Assembly (NCBI GenBank): GCA_947629115.1
Contig: CANRCL010000021.1
Span: forward strand, 1 to 14,575
Direction of reading: 5' to 3'
Origin: an uncultured Bacilli bacterium
Lineage (GTDB): Bacteria; Bacillota_I; Bacilli_A; RF39; UBA660
Length of the DNA: 14,575 nucleotides
Both the position numbers and the translations under genes were made by a program. This document shows positions 6,872-14,192 of this stretch, in pieces. Within the stretch, counting starts at the first letter, position 1. The number at the start of each line of letters is the position of its first letter. The notes below the pieces were generated by a model. It was not told the DNA's origin and did no database searches. It saw only the letters and a program-made list of their open reading frames with translations.

Positions 6872-8647
6872 TTAATTAACATTTTCACTATTCTCTTCTT
6901 TAAACCAAATTTTAGAAATATCACAACTACTACTAGATGGAGCCGGAGTTGCCATATCTATTTTAGTAATTGTAGGAATTAAAAAGGCTGTTCCAAAAGT
7001 TAAACAATTACCTACTTGTAAATTTTTTATCTTTTCCACCATTTCATCATCAACATAAGGTATCATTGCTTTAATATATTCAATATCAGCCGGATGTGTA
7101 ATTTTAAAAACTAAAAAGTTATTACATTGAGATAAAACGGTTTGGGATAATTCAGATGGTCTTTGACTAATTAAATTTAAAAGTATTCCATACTTTCTAC
7201 CCTCTTTGGCTATTCTTTCAAATATATTATAACCTAAAATTTCAATATCTTTATCCATTTGAACATAACGATGGGCTTCTTCTAAAACAATGTGAATTGG
7301 TACCGTAGCCCTTTTAGTTTCATTTTTTACATAGTCAAATAAAAATTTAGAATATATTTTAGCCACTATTTTAGCAAATCTATCATCAAGTTCACTTAAA
7401 TTAAGATTAATAACTTGACATCTTTCTCCATTTTCATAAATTAAATTTTTAAAGAATGCTTGTTTAGAAAAATATCTATCAAATTCAAAATATTGAGCAC
7501 TTTCACTATCAACTAAACTAGCAAGTCTAACTCGTAATTCATTAGCAATTGTATAAATATGGTCACTATTTAAAATTCCCTCATCTATTAAAGCAAAATC
7601 AAAAGCATATAATAAATCTTTTAAAGTATAAACAAAAGTACCATCCGGTAAATTTAAATGCATTTCTTCTAATAAAAATTGTTGTAAAAAGTTAATAACT
7701 AATTCCATATCTCTAATTTTACCAGTTTCATCTATTTTTAAGCATTGTTTTAATGGCCTTGTATAACCAGGCATATATATAGGCGATTCTAAATTTAAAT
7801 TTTTCGTATTATAACGTGTAAGAACTGAAAAAACTTGGTCTCTTATTTGGGCCGGTGTTTTACCATTAATAAAAATATCTAATAGGGCTTTAGAAATAAT
7901 ACTATTTTTATATTTAACAACTTCTTCATCTTCTCTTTTAAAAACATTAACAATTTTTAAGGCTTTCTCAACAATTGGAATTTGATTTTTATTTTTAATT
8001 TCTAATAATAAACATATATCATCTAAACTTAAAAGCCATAAAGGTATTTGTAATAAATGACTATTATTTTCATTTTTAGTTTTATAACTTTTAAGTCTTA
8101 AATTATGATTAGTATAATTAATACTACTAAAGGCATTTTGATATTCGCCATAAGCATCAATGATAAAAAAAGTAGAATTTATAGGATTACAATCTTTTTT
8201 ATAAAATAAATTTTGCATAATTCTAGCCATTCCACAAGATTTACCACTTCCCGTATTACCTAAAACAACTAAATGATTAGCAAATAAATTATTAATGTTT
8301 ATATAAATAGGATAATTTTCATAAATGGTACTTTTTCCTAAATATAATTTTGTTTCTGGTTGATAATTATTTAACCCAAATAAAATTTTTATTTCACTAT
8401 CTTCTAGTAAACTTACTTGTGAATTAAAAGATGGTTTAGTATTTAACCCATGAATAAATGTATTATTTACGATTTCTCCAAATAACTTTATTTCAATAAT
8501 ATCTTTTGTAAAAGAAACTATTTCACCAACATATTTTTTCTTTTTATCAATTACTTTAACATATAAATTAATGATGTCACTTGATACATCAGCATTTTTC
8601 TTTAAAGTTACAAAACTATTTTTAATTTCTAGTATTTCACCTAACAT
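6872..8647 (-). CDS. HerA/DUF87-type DNA translocase-like ATPase
   Basis: This is a HerA-like hexameric ATPase family protein of 591 residues from the chosen start. The N-terminal 90 or so residues are beta-rich and fit a HAS-barrel. The RecA-like core has Walker A GNTGSGKS (130-137), the family DAYGEY motif (164-169), Walker B IVLEEAH (453-459) and SQRPSELS (494-501) followed by a conserved-looking THPAD segment. HerA proteins pump or remodel DNA and often work with a nuclease (NurA in archaea) or a defence effector, but no such partner is in the window. The start is set at ATG 8645-8647 because AAAGGG lies 7 nt upstream. A longer GTG start at 8719 has no RBS and falls inside the preceding terminator. 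It has its own promoter. I see no clear terminator after it, so read-through into P4 is possible. Confidence 0.88.
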   Translation of the reverse strand: MLGEILEIKNSFVTLKKNADVSSDIINLYVKVIDKKKKYVGEIVSFTKDIIEIKLFGEIVNNTFIHGLNTKPSFNSQVSLLEDSEIKILFGLNNYQPETKLYLGKSTIYENYPIYININNLFANHLVVLGNTGSGKSCGMARIMQNLFYKKDCNPINSTFFIIDAYGEYQNAFSSINYTNHNLRLKSYKTKNENNSHLLQIPLWLLSLDDICLLLEIKNKNQIPIVEKALKIVNVFKREDEEVVKYKNSIISKALLDIFINGKTPAQIRDQVFSVLTRYNTKNLNLESPIYMPGYTRPLKQCLKIDETGKIRDMELVINFLQQFLLEEMHLNLPDGTFVYTLKDLLYAFDFALIDEGILNSDHIYTIANELRVRLASLVDSESAQYFEFDRYFSKQAFFKNLIYENGERCQVINLNLSELDDRFAKIVAKIYSKFLFDYVKNETKRATVPIHIVLEEAHRYVQMDKDIEILGYNIFERIAKEGRKYGILLNLISQRPSELSQTVLSQCNNFLVFKITHPADIEYIKAMIPYVDDEMVEKIKNLQVGNCLTFGTAFLIPTITKIDMATPAPSSSSCDISKIWFKEENSENVN

Positions 8648-8654
8648 AATAATT

Positions 8655-8660
8655 CCCTTT
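8655..8660 (-). promoter_or_regulatory. RBS deciding the herA-like start
   Basis: AAAGGG on the minus strand, 7 nt before ATG 8645-8647, is the only good Shine-Dalgarno near this gene's 5' end. It fixes the start 24 codons downstream of the longest open frame. Confidence 0.7.
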
Positions 8661-8675
8661 ACTTTTCTTATAATC

Positions 8676-8704
8676 ATTATACAATATAATTTAAGATTAT
8701 TAAA
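8676..8704 (-). promoter_or_regulatory. Probable promoter of the herA-like gene
   Basis: A perfect -10 TATAAT (8676-8681) has a weak -35-like TTTAAT (8699-8704) 17 nt upstream. It lies directly after the P3 terminator and before the AAAGGG-ATG of the ATPase gene. The -35 is poor, so the promoter may be weak or activator-dependent. Confidence 0.5.
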
Positions 8705-8711
8705 GTAAAAG

Positions 8712-8737
8712 AAAAACACTTAACATAAGTTAAGCAT
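8712..8737 (-). terminator. Intrinsic terminator of the P1-P2-P3 operon
   Basis: On the minus strand, ATGCTTAAC-TTAT-GTTAAGTGT forms a 9-bp stem with two G:U pairs and a tetraloop. A T run follows (complement of A8712-8716). It starts 3 nt after the P3 stop codon and ends the three-gene unit. Confidence 0.7.
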
Positions 8738-8740
8738 TTC

Positions 8741-10486
8741 TTAATTATTAATGTCTTCAAAATTTACTTCACTAGCCGATACCAAATAATATCTACCATC
8801 TTTTTCTTTAAATGCTACTTTTACATAAAATGGTGTGGGATTTTCTTCAAAAGCATCTTCTAACTTATAGAAATATTCAAGGTCATTGTGAGATACTAAT
8901 TCATGGTTATAAGCAGAACCTCTTCCATCACATTTAAGAATAAAATTATCAGTTAATTCATCATCATACGCTATACTATCAATATTATTTGTTTTTTGCC
9001 CAAAGATATATTCATAAGTATCTTTAAGTAATTCTTTAGAATAATAACCACAACCAGAATTCAAAAAGTCAAATAATATATTTCTTAAATTATCACCACC
9101 AAGTTTACTTGCATCATCAAAAGTGCCACCATCTAAAGAAAACATAATTTTTTCGCTTATCTTTTCCAAATTATTTTTTGTGAATGTTAAATTCTCACCC
9201 CACCCATAGTTTTCTTCATCTGTTTTAGTTAAATAAAGTTCTGAACCATATAATTTATTTTTTTCACAATGATTTTTTAACTCTTCATCATATGATTTAT
9301 TACCAGTATTAAAATCACAATCGTATTCTTCATCATTGTTATCTTTATCATTAGTATTTTCATTTTCAATTTTTGTTAAAGTTTTGTTCGCTATACTATA
9401 TTCATATACTAAATTGTTTTCATCTAATGCTTCTTCTTCATAATCCTTATTTAAAATAACAATTATATTATTATTTTTTAATATAATTTTTATTGTTTTA
9501 TAAGAATTTGTTGCAACCACTTCATTTGTTAAATTTTTACCACTTAAATCTTTAAAATAAATATTATTATTTTCTTCAACTATTAATATATCATTTAAAA
9601 CATTCCAAATATTATCATAACCATTATCATTTACTTTTTTATTATTAGTAGTTTCAAATAGATAAAATTTATTTCCAATTTTTACTTTATAATATTTATT
9701 ATTCATATTAAAATCATCATAGTATTCATTTTCTTTATCATATGACATAAATAATATATTATCATATTCGGGTTTTAATATGACATCGCCAGTTAATAAA
9801 TTCAATATACCAAATTTATTATTATTTTCAAAAGTTATAAAATTCTTCTCAAGTAAATAACTACTTGGTGAAGTACTACGAATTTCATCAATTGTTCCGA
9901 CATTGGCATATTTATATTTAATTACTAAATTACCAGATTTATCAATTAAACTAATACCATTATTTTTTTCTACCAAATAATATGCTATTTCGGGTTCATT
10001 TTTATAATTATTAACATTTTGTTCTCTAATAATATGAATATCATCATATTCCCCAATTATTCCTTTATCAAGATTAAATAATTCATAAGCATATTGGTCG
10101 TTTTCTCCGTTCCACTCCATAATTATTGCTATGCCATCATTTACACCTTTTTTTATAGTCACAGCCAAATCTTGTCTAGAGCCACCAACAGCACAAATAT
10201 ATTTGCATTGATATTCATTAATTGCAAAATATCTTTCTTTCTCTTTATCATATTTATAGAAAAACATTTTGCTAGTTTTTTCGTCAAAAATATAACTGTA
10301 ATCTTCTTCATATTCATAATCTTTAATTAAATTATTAGCATAATCATAATCCATAGGGTTATCATTTATATTTTCATTTTTATCTTTATTTAGAAAATAT
10401 ACTCCCGTTCCTATACCTACTCCAACTAATATTAATAGTACTACTCCTAACACAGTAAATAGTATTTTTTTATTATTTTCTTGCAT
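8741..10486 (-). CDS. P3: membrane-anchored surface protein, WG-repeat module B + module D
   Basis: P3 is a 581-residue member of the local paralogue family. Residues 8-33 are a membrane helix nearly identical to those of P1 and P2, followed by the linker KNENIND. Module B (about 62-372) aligns with the second half of P1. It contains WG-type repeats, for example FGILNLLTGDVILKPEYDNI at 225-244, and degenerate copies at about 175-197 and 270-293. A second NTNDKDNND linker (378-385) leads to module D (about 388-581), which has an SGCGY motif (477-481) and resembles a diverged module A. WG repeats are known in secreted or surface proteins, usually of unknown role. The start has AAAGGA (complement of 10495-10500). 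P3 is 31 nt after P2, last in the operon, and ends at a terminator. Function is unknown. Confidence 0.85.
   Translation of the reverse strand: MQENNKKILFTVLGVVLLILVGVGIGTGVYFLNKDKNENINDNPMDYDYANNLIKDYEYEEDYSYIFDEKTSKMFFYKYDKEKERYFAINEYQCKYICAVGGSRQDLAVTIKKGVNDGIAIIMEWNGENDQYAYELFNLDKGIIGEYDDIHIIREQNVNNYKNEPEIAYYLVEKNNGISLIDKSGNLVIKYKYANVGTIDEIRSTSPSSYLLEKNFITFENNNKFGILNLLTGDVILKPEYDNILFMSYDKENEYYDDFNMNNKYYKVKIGNKFYLFETTNNKKVNDNGYDNIWNVLNDILIVEENNNIYFKDLSGKNLTNEVVATNSYKTIKIILKNNNIIVILNKDYEEEALDENNLVYEYSIANKTLTKIENENTNDKDNNDEEYDCDFNTGNKSYDEELKNHCEKNKLYGSELYLTKTDEENYGWGENLTFTKNNLEKISEKIMFSLDGGTFDDASKLGGDNLRNILFDFLNSGCGYYSKELLKDTYEYIFGQKTNNIDSIAYDDELTDNFILKCDGRGSAYNHELVSHNDLEYFYKLEDAFEENPTPFYVKVAFKEKDGRYYLVSASEVNFEDINN
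9343..9367 (-). repeat. Degenerate copy of the module linker inside P3
   Basis: This segment encodes NENTNDKD and is a diverged copy of the 26-27 bp linker word found intact in P1, P2 and at the P3 N-terminus. It marks the B/D boundary. Confidence 0.5.
10359..10486 (-). repeat. Anchor repeat, copy in P3
   Basis: About 128 bp encode the cytoplasmic start, membrane helix and first linker of P3. They are nearly identical to 12027-12155 (P2) and 13819-13950 (P1), with scattered substitutions and small length differences only at the extreme 5' codons. The linker word itself is 10359-10384. Confidence 0.9.
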
Positions 10487-10517
10487 AACTCATTTCCTTT
10501 CTTTAAATTAAAATTAT

Positions 10518-12155
10518 CTACATATCAACTTGCCACATTAAAATTAATCTATTATTATTTTCAAATTCTATAATATATCTTTCAACATCCCAATCGCTCA
10601 TATAATATATGGATTTTATTTTACTATTTTCTACTTTACTATTATTATTTAAAGAATATAAATAATCATCTTCACTTACAAAAAACTCATCTAAATTGCC
10701 TAATATTAATTTAATTTTAGTATGTACTATTTCATTTTTATATTCAATTTCTCGATTACTTTTAACATAATATTTTTCATTGTTATCTTCATTTAATTGA
10801 ATTTCCCTAATATAATCATATTTTCTATTGTTATTTAATGAATACTTATCTCCAGTTTCAGTTATTCCTAAAACATCATAGCCATATCCACAACCAGAAT
10901 TACTAATATGTAATTCTTTTAATTTAATAAATTTTTGATTTATAGCCACTTTTTCAAAAGAATTAGCATATTGATTTAATTCTTCTAATTTAATATCTTC
11001 AAAATAACTTTTAGTATCTAATTTGTAAACATCACCATTAGTTGTTAATAAATATAAATTTACTACGGTAGTACATTCAGCATTATGAATATATATACTT
11101 TTTACATTATCTACTTTGATTTCAATTTTGTTGTTGTTAAAAGAATAATAGGCTTTATTATTTTCTAATATTAATTTTACTGCTTGAATATCTGCACTTC
11201 CATTATTCTCTAGAGCATTAACACTTTCATATTTTTGACTTGAAAAATCATATTCTTCATAATTCGTTTTCATTTCACTATTAATATTAATGCTTTTAAA
11301 ATCTAATTCTTCAAATCCCTCTTTTTTTAATCCTTCTTTAGTAATATTTTCACATTTATTTTTAAGTAAATCATCCGAAATGGCTAAATCATTATAATAT
11401 TTGCAATTATTTATATCTTCAGTTAAATTATTATCATTATTGTCTTTATCATTTATATTTTCATTTTTATCATTATAATCACAAGTATAAATAAATGATT
11501 TTATTAATTTTTGATTATTTTTTTCAGTAAAAGTTAAAATAGCACTTCTTTCTTTTTTACCTAATTCTTCATTTACAAATTCGATTTTCAAAAAGTATTC
11601 TTTAGTATTTGAATTATATAACTTATCTATAACTTTTATTTTTAATCCTGTTTCTCCACCACCATTAGCATATGGAGAACCAGTCTCTACTTGTTTATCT
11701 TCAATATCAAAAAATTCTTTAACTTTAGAATAAATATACGATGGCATTATACCAGGCATTTCATCATTTGCACTATCATGGATTAAATAATTTTCTATTT
11801 TCCCATTCCATAATTCATGTTCAACAATATAATACATAGCAAATTCATATCTACTTTCTGGTGTATCAAAAATATTTTTTCCTACTAAAGCATCATAATA
11901 ATTTAATTTATATACAGTATAAAAAGGAATTTTTTCATTTAATTCATCACTTATTTTTTCTAATTCATTATCGCTTAAATTTAATGATTTAGCATTTTTT
12001 AAAATTTCATTTTCAGTAATGTTTCCTTTATCATTTATATTTTCATTTTTATCTTTATTTAGAAAATATACTCCCGTTCCTATACCTACTCCAACTAAAA
12101 TTAATAGTACTACTCCTAACACAGTAAAAAGTATTTTTTTATTATTTTCTGTCAT
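10518..12155 (-). CDS. P2: membrane-anchored surface protein, module A + module C
   Basis: P2 has 545 residues and no recognised family. It has a membrane helix (8-33), linker KNENIND (37-43), module A (about 44-225), linker KNENINDKDNNDNN (230-243) and module C (about 250-545). The second half of module A, from GGGETG at 165, is almost identical to P1, while its first half is strongly diverged. Module C is homologous to the C-terminal half of P4, including two matching cysteines (C361, C422), the second within SGCGY. No lipobox or cell-wall sorting signal is seen. The start has AGGAG (complement of 12164-12168), 8 nt before ATG. It begins 16 nt after P1 and ends 31 nt before P3, so the three are co-transcribed. 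An outside-facing binding or sensing role is plausible but unproven. Confidence 0.85.
   Translation of the reverse strand: MTENNKKILFTVLGVVLLILVGVGIGTGVYFLNKDKNENINDKGNITENEILKNAKSLNLSDNELEKISDELNEKIPFYTVYKLNYYDALVGKNIFDTPESRYEFAMYYIVEHELWNGKIENYLIHDSANDEMPGIMPSYIYSKVKEFFDIEDKQVETGSPYANGGGETGLKIKVIDKLYNSNTKEYFLKIEFVNEELGKKERSAILTFTEKNNQKLIKSFIYTCDYNDKNENINDKDNNDNNLTEDINNCKYYNDLAISDDLLKNKCENITKEGLKKEGFEELDFKSININSEMKTNYEEYDFSSQKYESVNALENNGSADIQAVKLILENNKAYYSFNNNKIEIKVDNVKSIYIHNAECTTVVNLYLLTTNGDVYKLDTKSYFEDIKLEELNQYANSFEKVAINQKFIKLKELHISNSGCGYGYDVLGITETGDKYSLNNNRKYDYIREIQLNEDNNEKYYVKSNREIEYKNEIVHTKIKLILGNLDEFFVSEDDYLYSLNNNSKVENSKIKSIYYMSDWDVERYIIEFENNNRLILMWQVDM
11417..11664 (-). repeat. 248-bp near-identical patch, P2 copy
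   Basis: This stretch codes for the second half of module A plus the A/C linker. It aligns without gaps to 13191-13438 in P1, with 6 differences by my count. It includes an exact 27-nt linker word at 11445-11471. Confidence 0.9.
12027..12155 (-). repeat. Anchor repeat, copy in P2
   Basis: Encodes the membrane anchor and first linker (word at 12027-12053). Similarity to P1 continues into the first 25 or so codons of module A, to about position 11951, before fading. Confidence 0.9.
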
Positions 12156-12171
12156 AAATCAAACTCCTATA

Positions 12172-13950
12172 CTAGTTAATTTGTTTTAATTCTTTAGTTT
12201 GTAAATTAAATTCATAGATATTTTCACAAACAGTTGGATTTGACTGATTATCGTCTTGCCATAAACATTCATCATCTTTTAATATTTCTATTTTTAAAAT
12301 ATTATGGTCTTTATTGAATGATGGTTCAACACCTCTTATATCATAGCCACAACCACCACGATATACTTCGCAAACTTCCATTGTTTCTTCATAATATTTA
12401 ATTTTTTCATTTGTTAAATTATTTCCTTTTAAATCTTTGATTAAAACATAACCATTTTCTTTTACTACCATAACATTATCAGTAGCAAAAACTATATCAT
12501 CATAACCATTAGTATTAACTTTTTTATAATTTGTTAAATCATATAAATACCATTTACCATTTTCTTTGGCTTTATAATATTTTTTAGATAAATTATAAAA
12601 ATCATCTTCTTCAGATTCAAGTAAAATATCTATATCATCATATTGTGCCTCAACTAAAACTTTACCAGTTGTTAGTTCTAAAATTCCCCATTTATTATTA
12701 TTTTTATATAAAATATAATTATTATCTATTGAAAATGAGTATTCACTAATGCCATCTAAACTATCACTATATTTTCCTATCTCTTGATATTTATAATCAA
12801 CAATTTTAGTACCATCTTCAGTAATTAAAGCCGCTAATTTATTATCATTTTTAATTGTAAAATATTTTCCACCAGTACTTCTAGAAATAACTGCAATGTC
12901 TTCCAAATCTTTAGCAGTGGCTATAACACCTTTTTCATAGTTATATAATACTAATTTTGTATCATCTACAATAAGATAAACCAAATCATTTTCATATCCA
13001 TTATCTAAAGAACACTGAAAATTTTCATTTTTTGAAGTTTCACAATAATACTTATCTATTTTTTTATATTTACTATCTTTTTCATCATATTTATAGAAAA
13101 CTAAAGCATTATCTCTTTCATTATATTTTTCTATATATTTAAAACCATCATCATATTTTTCGTTTGACACTAAATTTTCATCATATTCATCTTCAGTTAA
13201 ATTATTATCATTATTGTCTTTATCATTTATATTTTCATTTTTATCACTATAATCACTAGTATAAATAAATGATTTAATTAATTTTTGATTATTTTTTTCA
13301 ATAAATGTTAAAATAGCACTTCTTTCTTTTTTATCTAATTCTTCATTTACAAATTCGATTTTCAAAAAGTATTCTTTAGTATTTGAATTATATAACTTAT
13401 CTATAACTTTTATTTTTAATCCTGTTTCTCCACCACCACTATCAAGAAATGATATATAATTATCATTATTTGTATCATCTTTTATTTTTTCAACTGCAAA
13501 TATATTATTTATAACTTTATTTAAAAATTCTTTTTTTATACCTTCTATTTCATCACTATCATCATAGTATACAAAATCATCATCAGTCATATTTTGCCTT
13601 ATTTCATCATGTGTTAGAATACAAACAACTAAAAATCTATATATTTCTTGTTTACTTTCAAAAATATTATAACCTGTTTCAGCATCATAATAATCTAAAT
13701 TATAAATTGTAGAAAATGTTATGTTATTTTTTAATTCATCAGTTATTTTTTTCAATTCATTATCGTTTAAATTTAATGATTTAGCATTTTTTAAAATTTC
13801 ATTTTCAGTAATGTTTCCTTTATCATTTATATTTTCATTTTTATCTTTATTTAGAAAATATACTCCCGTTCCTATACCTACTCCAACTAAAATTAATAAT
13901 ACTACTCCTAATACAGCAAAAAGTATTTTTTTGCTATTTTCTTCTTGCAT
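12172..13950 (-). CDS. P1: membrane-anchored surface protein, module A + WG-repeat module B
   Basis: P1 has 592 residues and is first in the three-gene operon. It has a membrane helix (9-34) and linker KNENIND (37-43). Module A (about 45-232) contains GGGETG at 172-177. The linker KNENINDKDNNDNN spans 237-250, and module B covers about 265-592. Module B has a textbook WG repeat, WGILELTTGKVLVEAQYDDI (421-440), and weaker repeats at about 368-391 and 462-486. This suggests a beta-rich, possibly propeller-like ectodomain. Near the C-terminus are several cysteines, including GGCGY (532-536) and C561, C575. Module B is shared with P3 and module A with P2. The RBS-like GAGGG lies 10 nt before ATG, a slightly long spacing. 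No lipobox is present. The domains are recognisable as WG-type but the function is unknown. Confidence 0.85.
   Translation of the reverse strand: MQEENSKKILFAVLGVVLLILVGVGIGTGVYFLNKDKNENINDKGNITENEILKNAKSLNLNDNELKKITDELKNNITFSTIYNLDYYDAETGYNIFESKQEIYRFLVVCILTHDEIRQNMTDDDFVYYDDSDEIEGIKKEFLNKVINNIFAVEKIKDDTNNDNYISFLDSGGGETGLKIKVIDKLYNSNTKEYFLKIEFVNEELDKKERSAILTFIEKNNQKLIKSFIYTSDYSDKNENINDKDNNDNNLTEDEYDENLVSNEKYDDGFKYIEKYNERDNALVFYKYDEKDSKYKKIDKYYCETSKNENFQCSLDNGYENDLVYLIVDDTKLVLYNYEKGVIATAKDLEDIAVISRSTGGKYFTIKNDNKLAALITEDGTKIVDYKYQEIGKYSDSLDGISEYSFSIDNNYILYKNNNKWGILELTTGKVLVEAQYDDIDILLESEEDDFYNLSKKYYKAKENGKWYLYDLTNYKKVNTNGYDDIVFATDNVMVVKENGYVLIKDLKGNNLTNEKIKYYEETMEVCEVYRGGCGYDIRGVEPSFNKDHNILKIEILKDDECLWQDDNQSNPTVCENIYEFNLQTKELKQIN
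13191..13438 (-). repeat. 248-bp near-identical patch, P1 copy
   Basis: Partner of 11417-11664. It codes for the second half of module A plus the A/B linker, with the exact 27-nt linker word at 13219-13245. Most differences to P2 change an amino acid (Cys/Ser, Asn/Ser, Thr/Ile, Gly/Asp). Confidence 0.9.
13819..13950 (-). repeat. Anchor repeat, copy in P1
   Basis: Encodes the membrane anchor and first linker of P1 (word at 13819-13845). Together with 12027-12155 and 10359-10486 it forms three direct repeats spaced about 1.7-1.8 kb apart. Confidence 0.9.
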
Positions 13951-13978
13951 ATTTATTTATCCCTCTATTCTTAAATCT

Positions 13979-14007
13979 ATATTACAATATGATTAGTTTA
14001 AAATCAA
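13979..14007 (-). promoter_or_regulatory. Probable promoter of the P1-P2-P3 operon
   Basis: On the minus strand, -35 TTGATT (14002-14007), a 17-nt spacer and a -10-like TAATAT (13979-13984) precede P1. The -35 is identical to that of the P4 promoter, but there is no homopolymer in this spacer. The -10 is imperfect. Confidence 0.45.
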
Positions 14008-14043
14008 ATATTTTACATAAAATTAATTTTAGTTTACATTTTC

Positions 14044-14192
14044 ATGTCAAAGAAAAATTTGCTTTTTAAACTTTATTTAAGATAATCATTATTAAATATT
14101 TAGAAGATAATAAAAATTATAATATTTATATTGATTTAGAACACGATAATATTTTTTCTTCATTAGAAATATTTTTAACAACTAAAAAATAG
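14044..14192 (+). pseudogene. Possible remnant of a short plus-strand gene
   Basis: This lies in the 257-base gap between P1 and leuS. An ATG at 14044 opens a short frame (MSKKNLLFKLYLR) that stops at 14083. A second frame, open from about 14070 to a TAG at 14190-14192, reads like normal protein (KYLEDNKNYNIYIDLEHDN) and lacks a start codon. A single frameshift near 14080 would join them into a protein of about 50 residues. No RBS is visible. Its TAG falls in the stem of the leuS terminator, as expected for a convergent gene sharing a bidirectional terminator. It could equally be a chance open stretch. Confidence 0.28.

Noticed and set aside
6872..8647. HerA-based phage-defence system
   Set aside because: No SIR2, DUF4297, NurA or other effector gene is in the window; neighbours are membrane-anchored proteins and core genes.
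8648..8719. 24-codon N-terminal extension of the HerA-like ATPase from a GTG at 8719
   Set aside because: It has no ribosome binding site, overlaps the P3 terminator and the likely -10 box, and an ATG with AAAGGG lies at 8645-8647.
10359..13845. Short direct repeats as a CRISPR array
   Set aside because: The copies lie inside coding frames, are irregularly spaced by hundreds of bases, and encode a protein linker.
5081..13950. P1-P4 as lipoproteins
   Set aside because: There is no lipobox cysteine after the hydrophobic N-terminal segment, so an uncleaved membrane anchor fits better.
10094..13996. Plus-strand open frames at 10094-10330 and 13721-13996
   Set aside because: They mirror the anchor and linker regions of P3 and P1; the hydrophobic look comes from complementing AT-rich codons.
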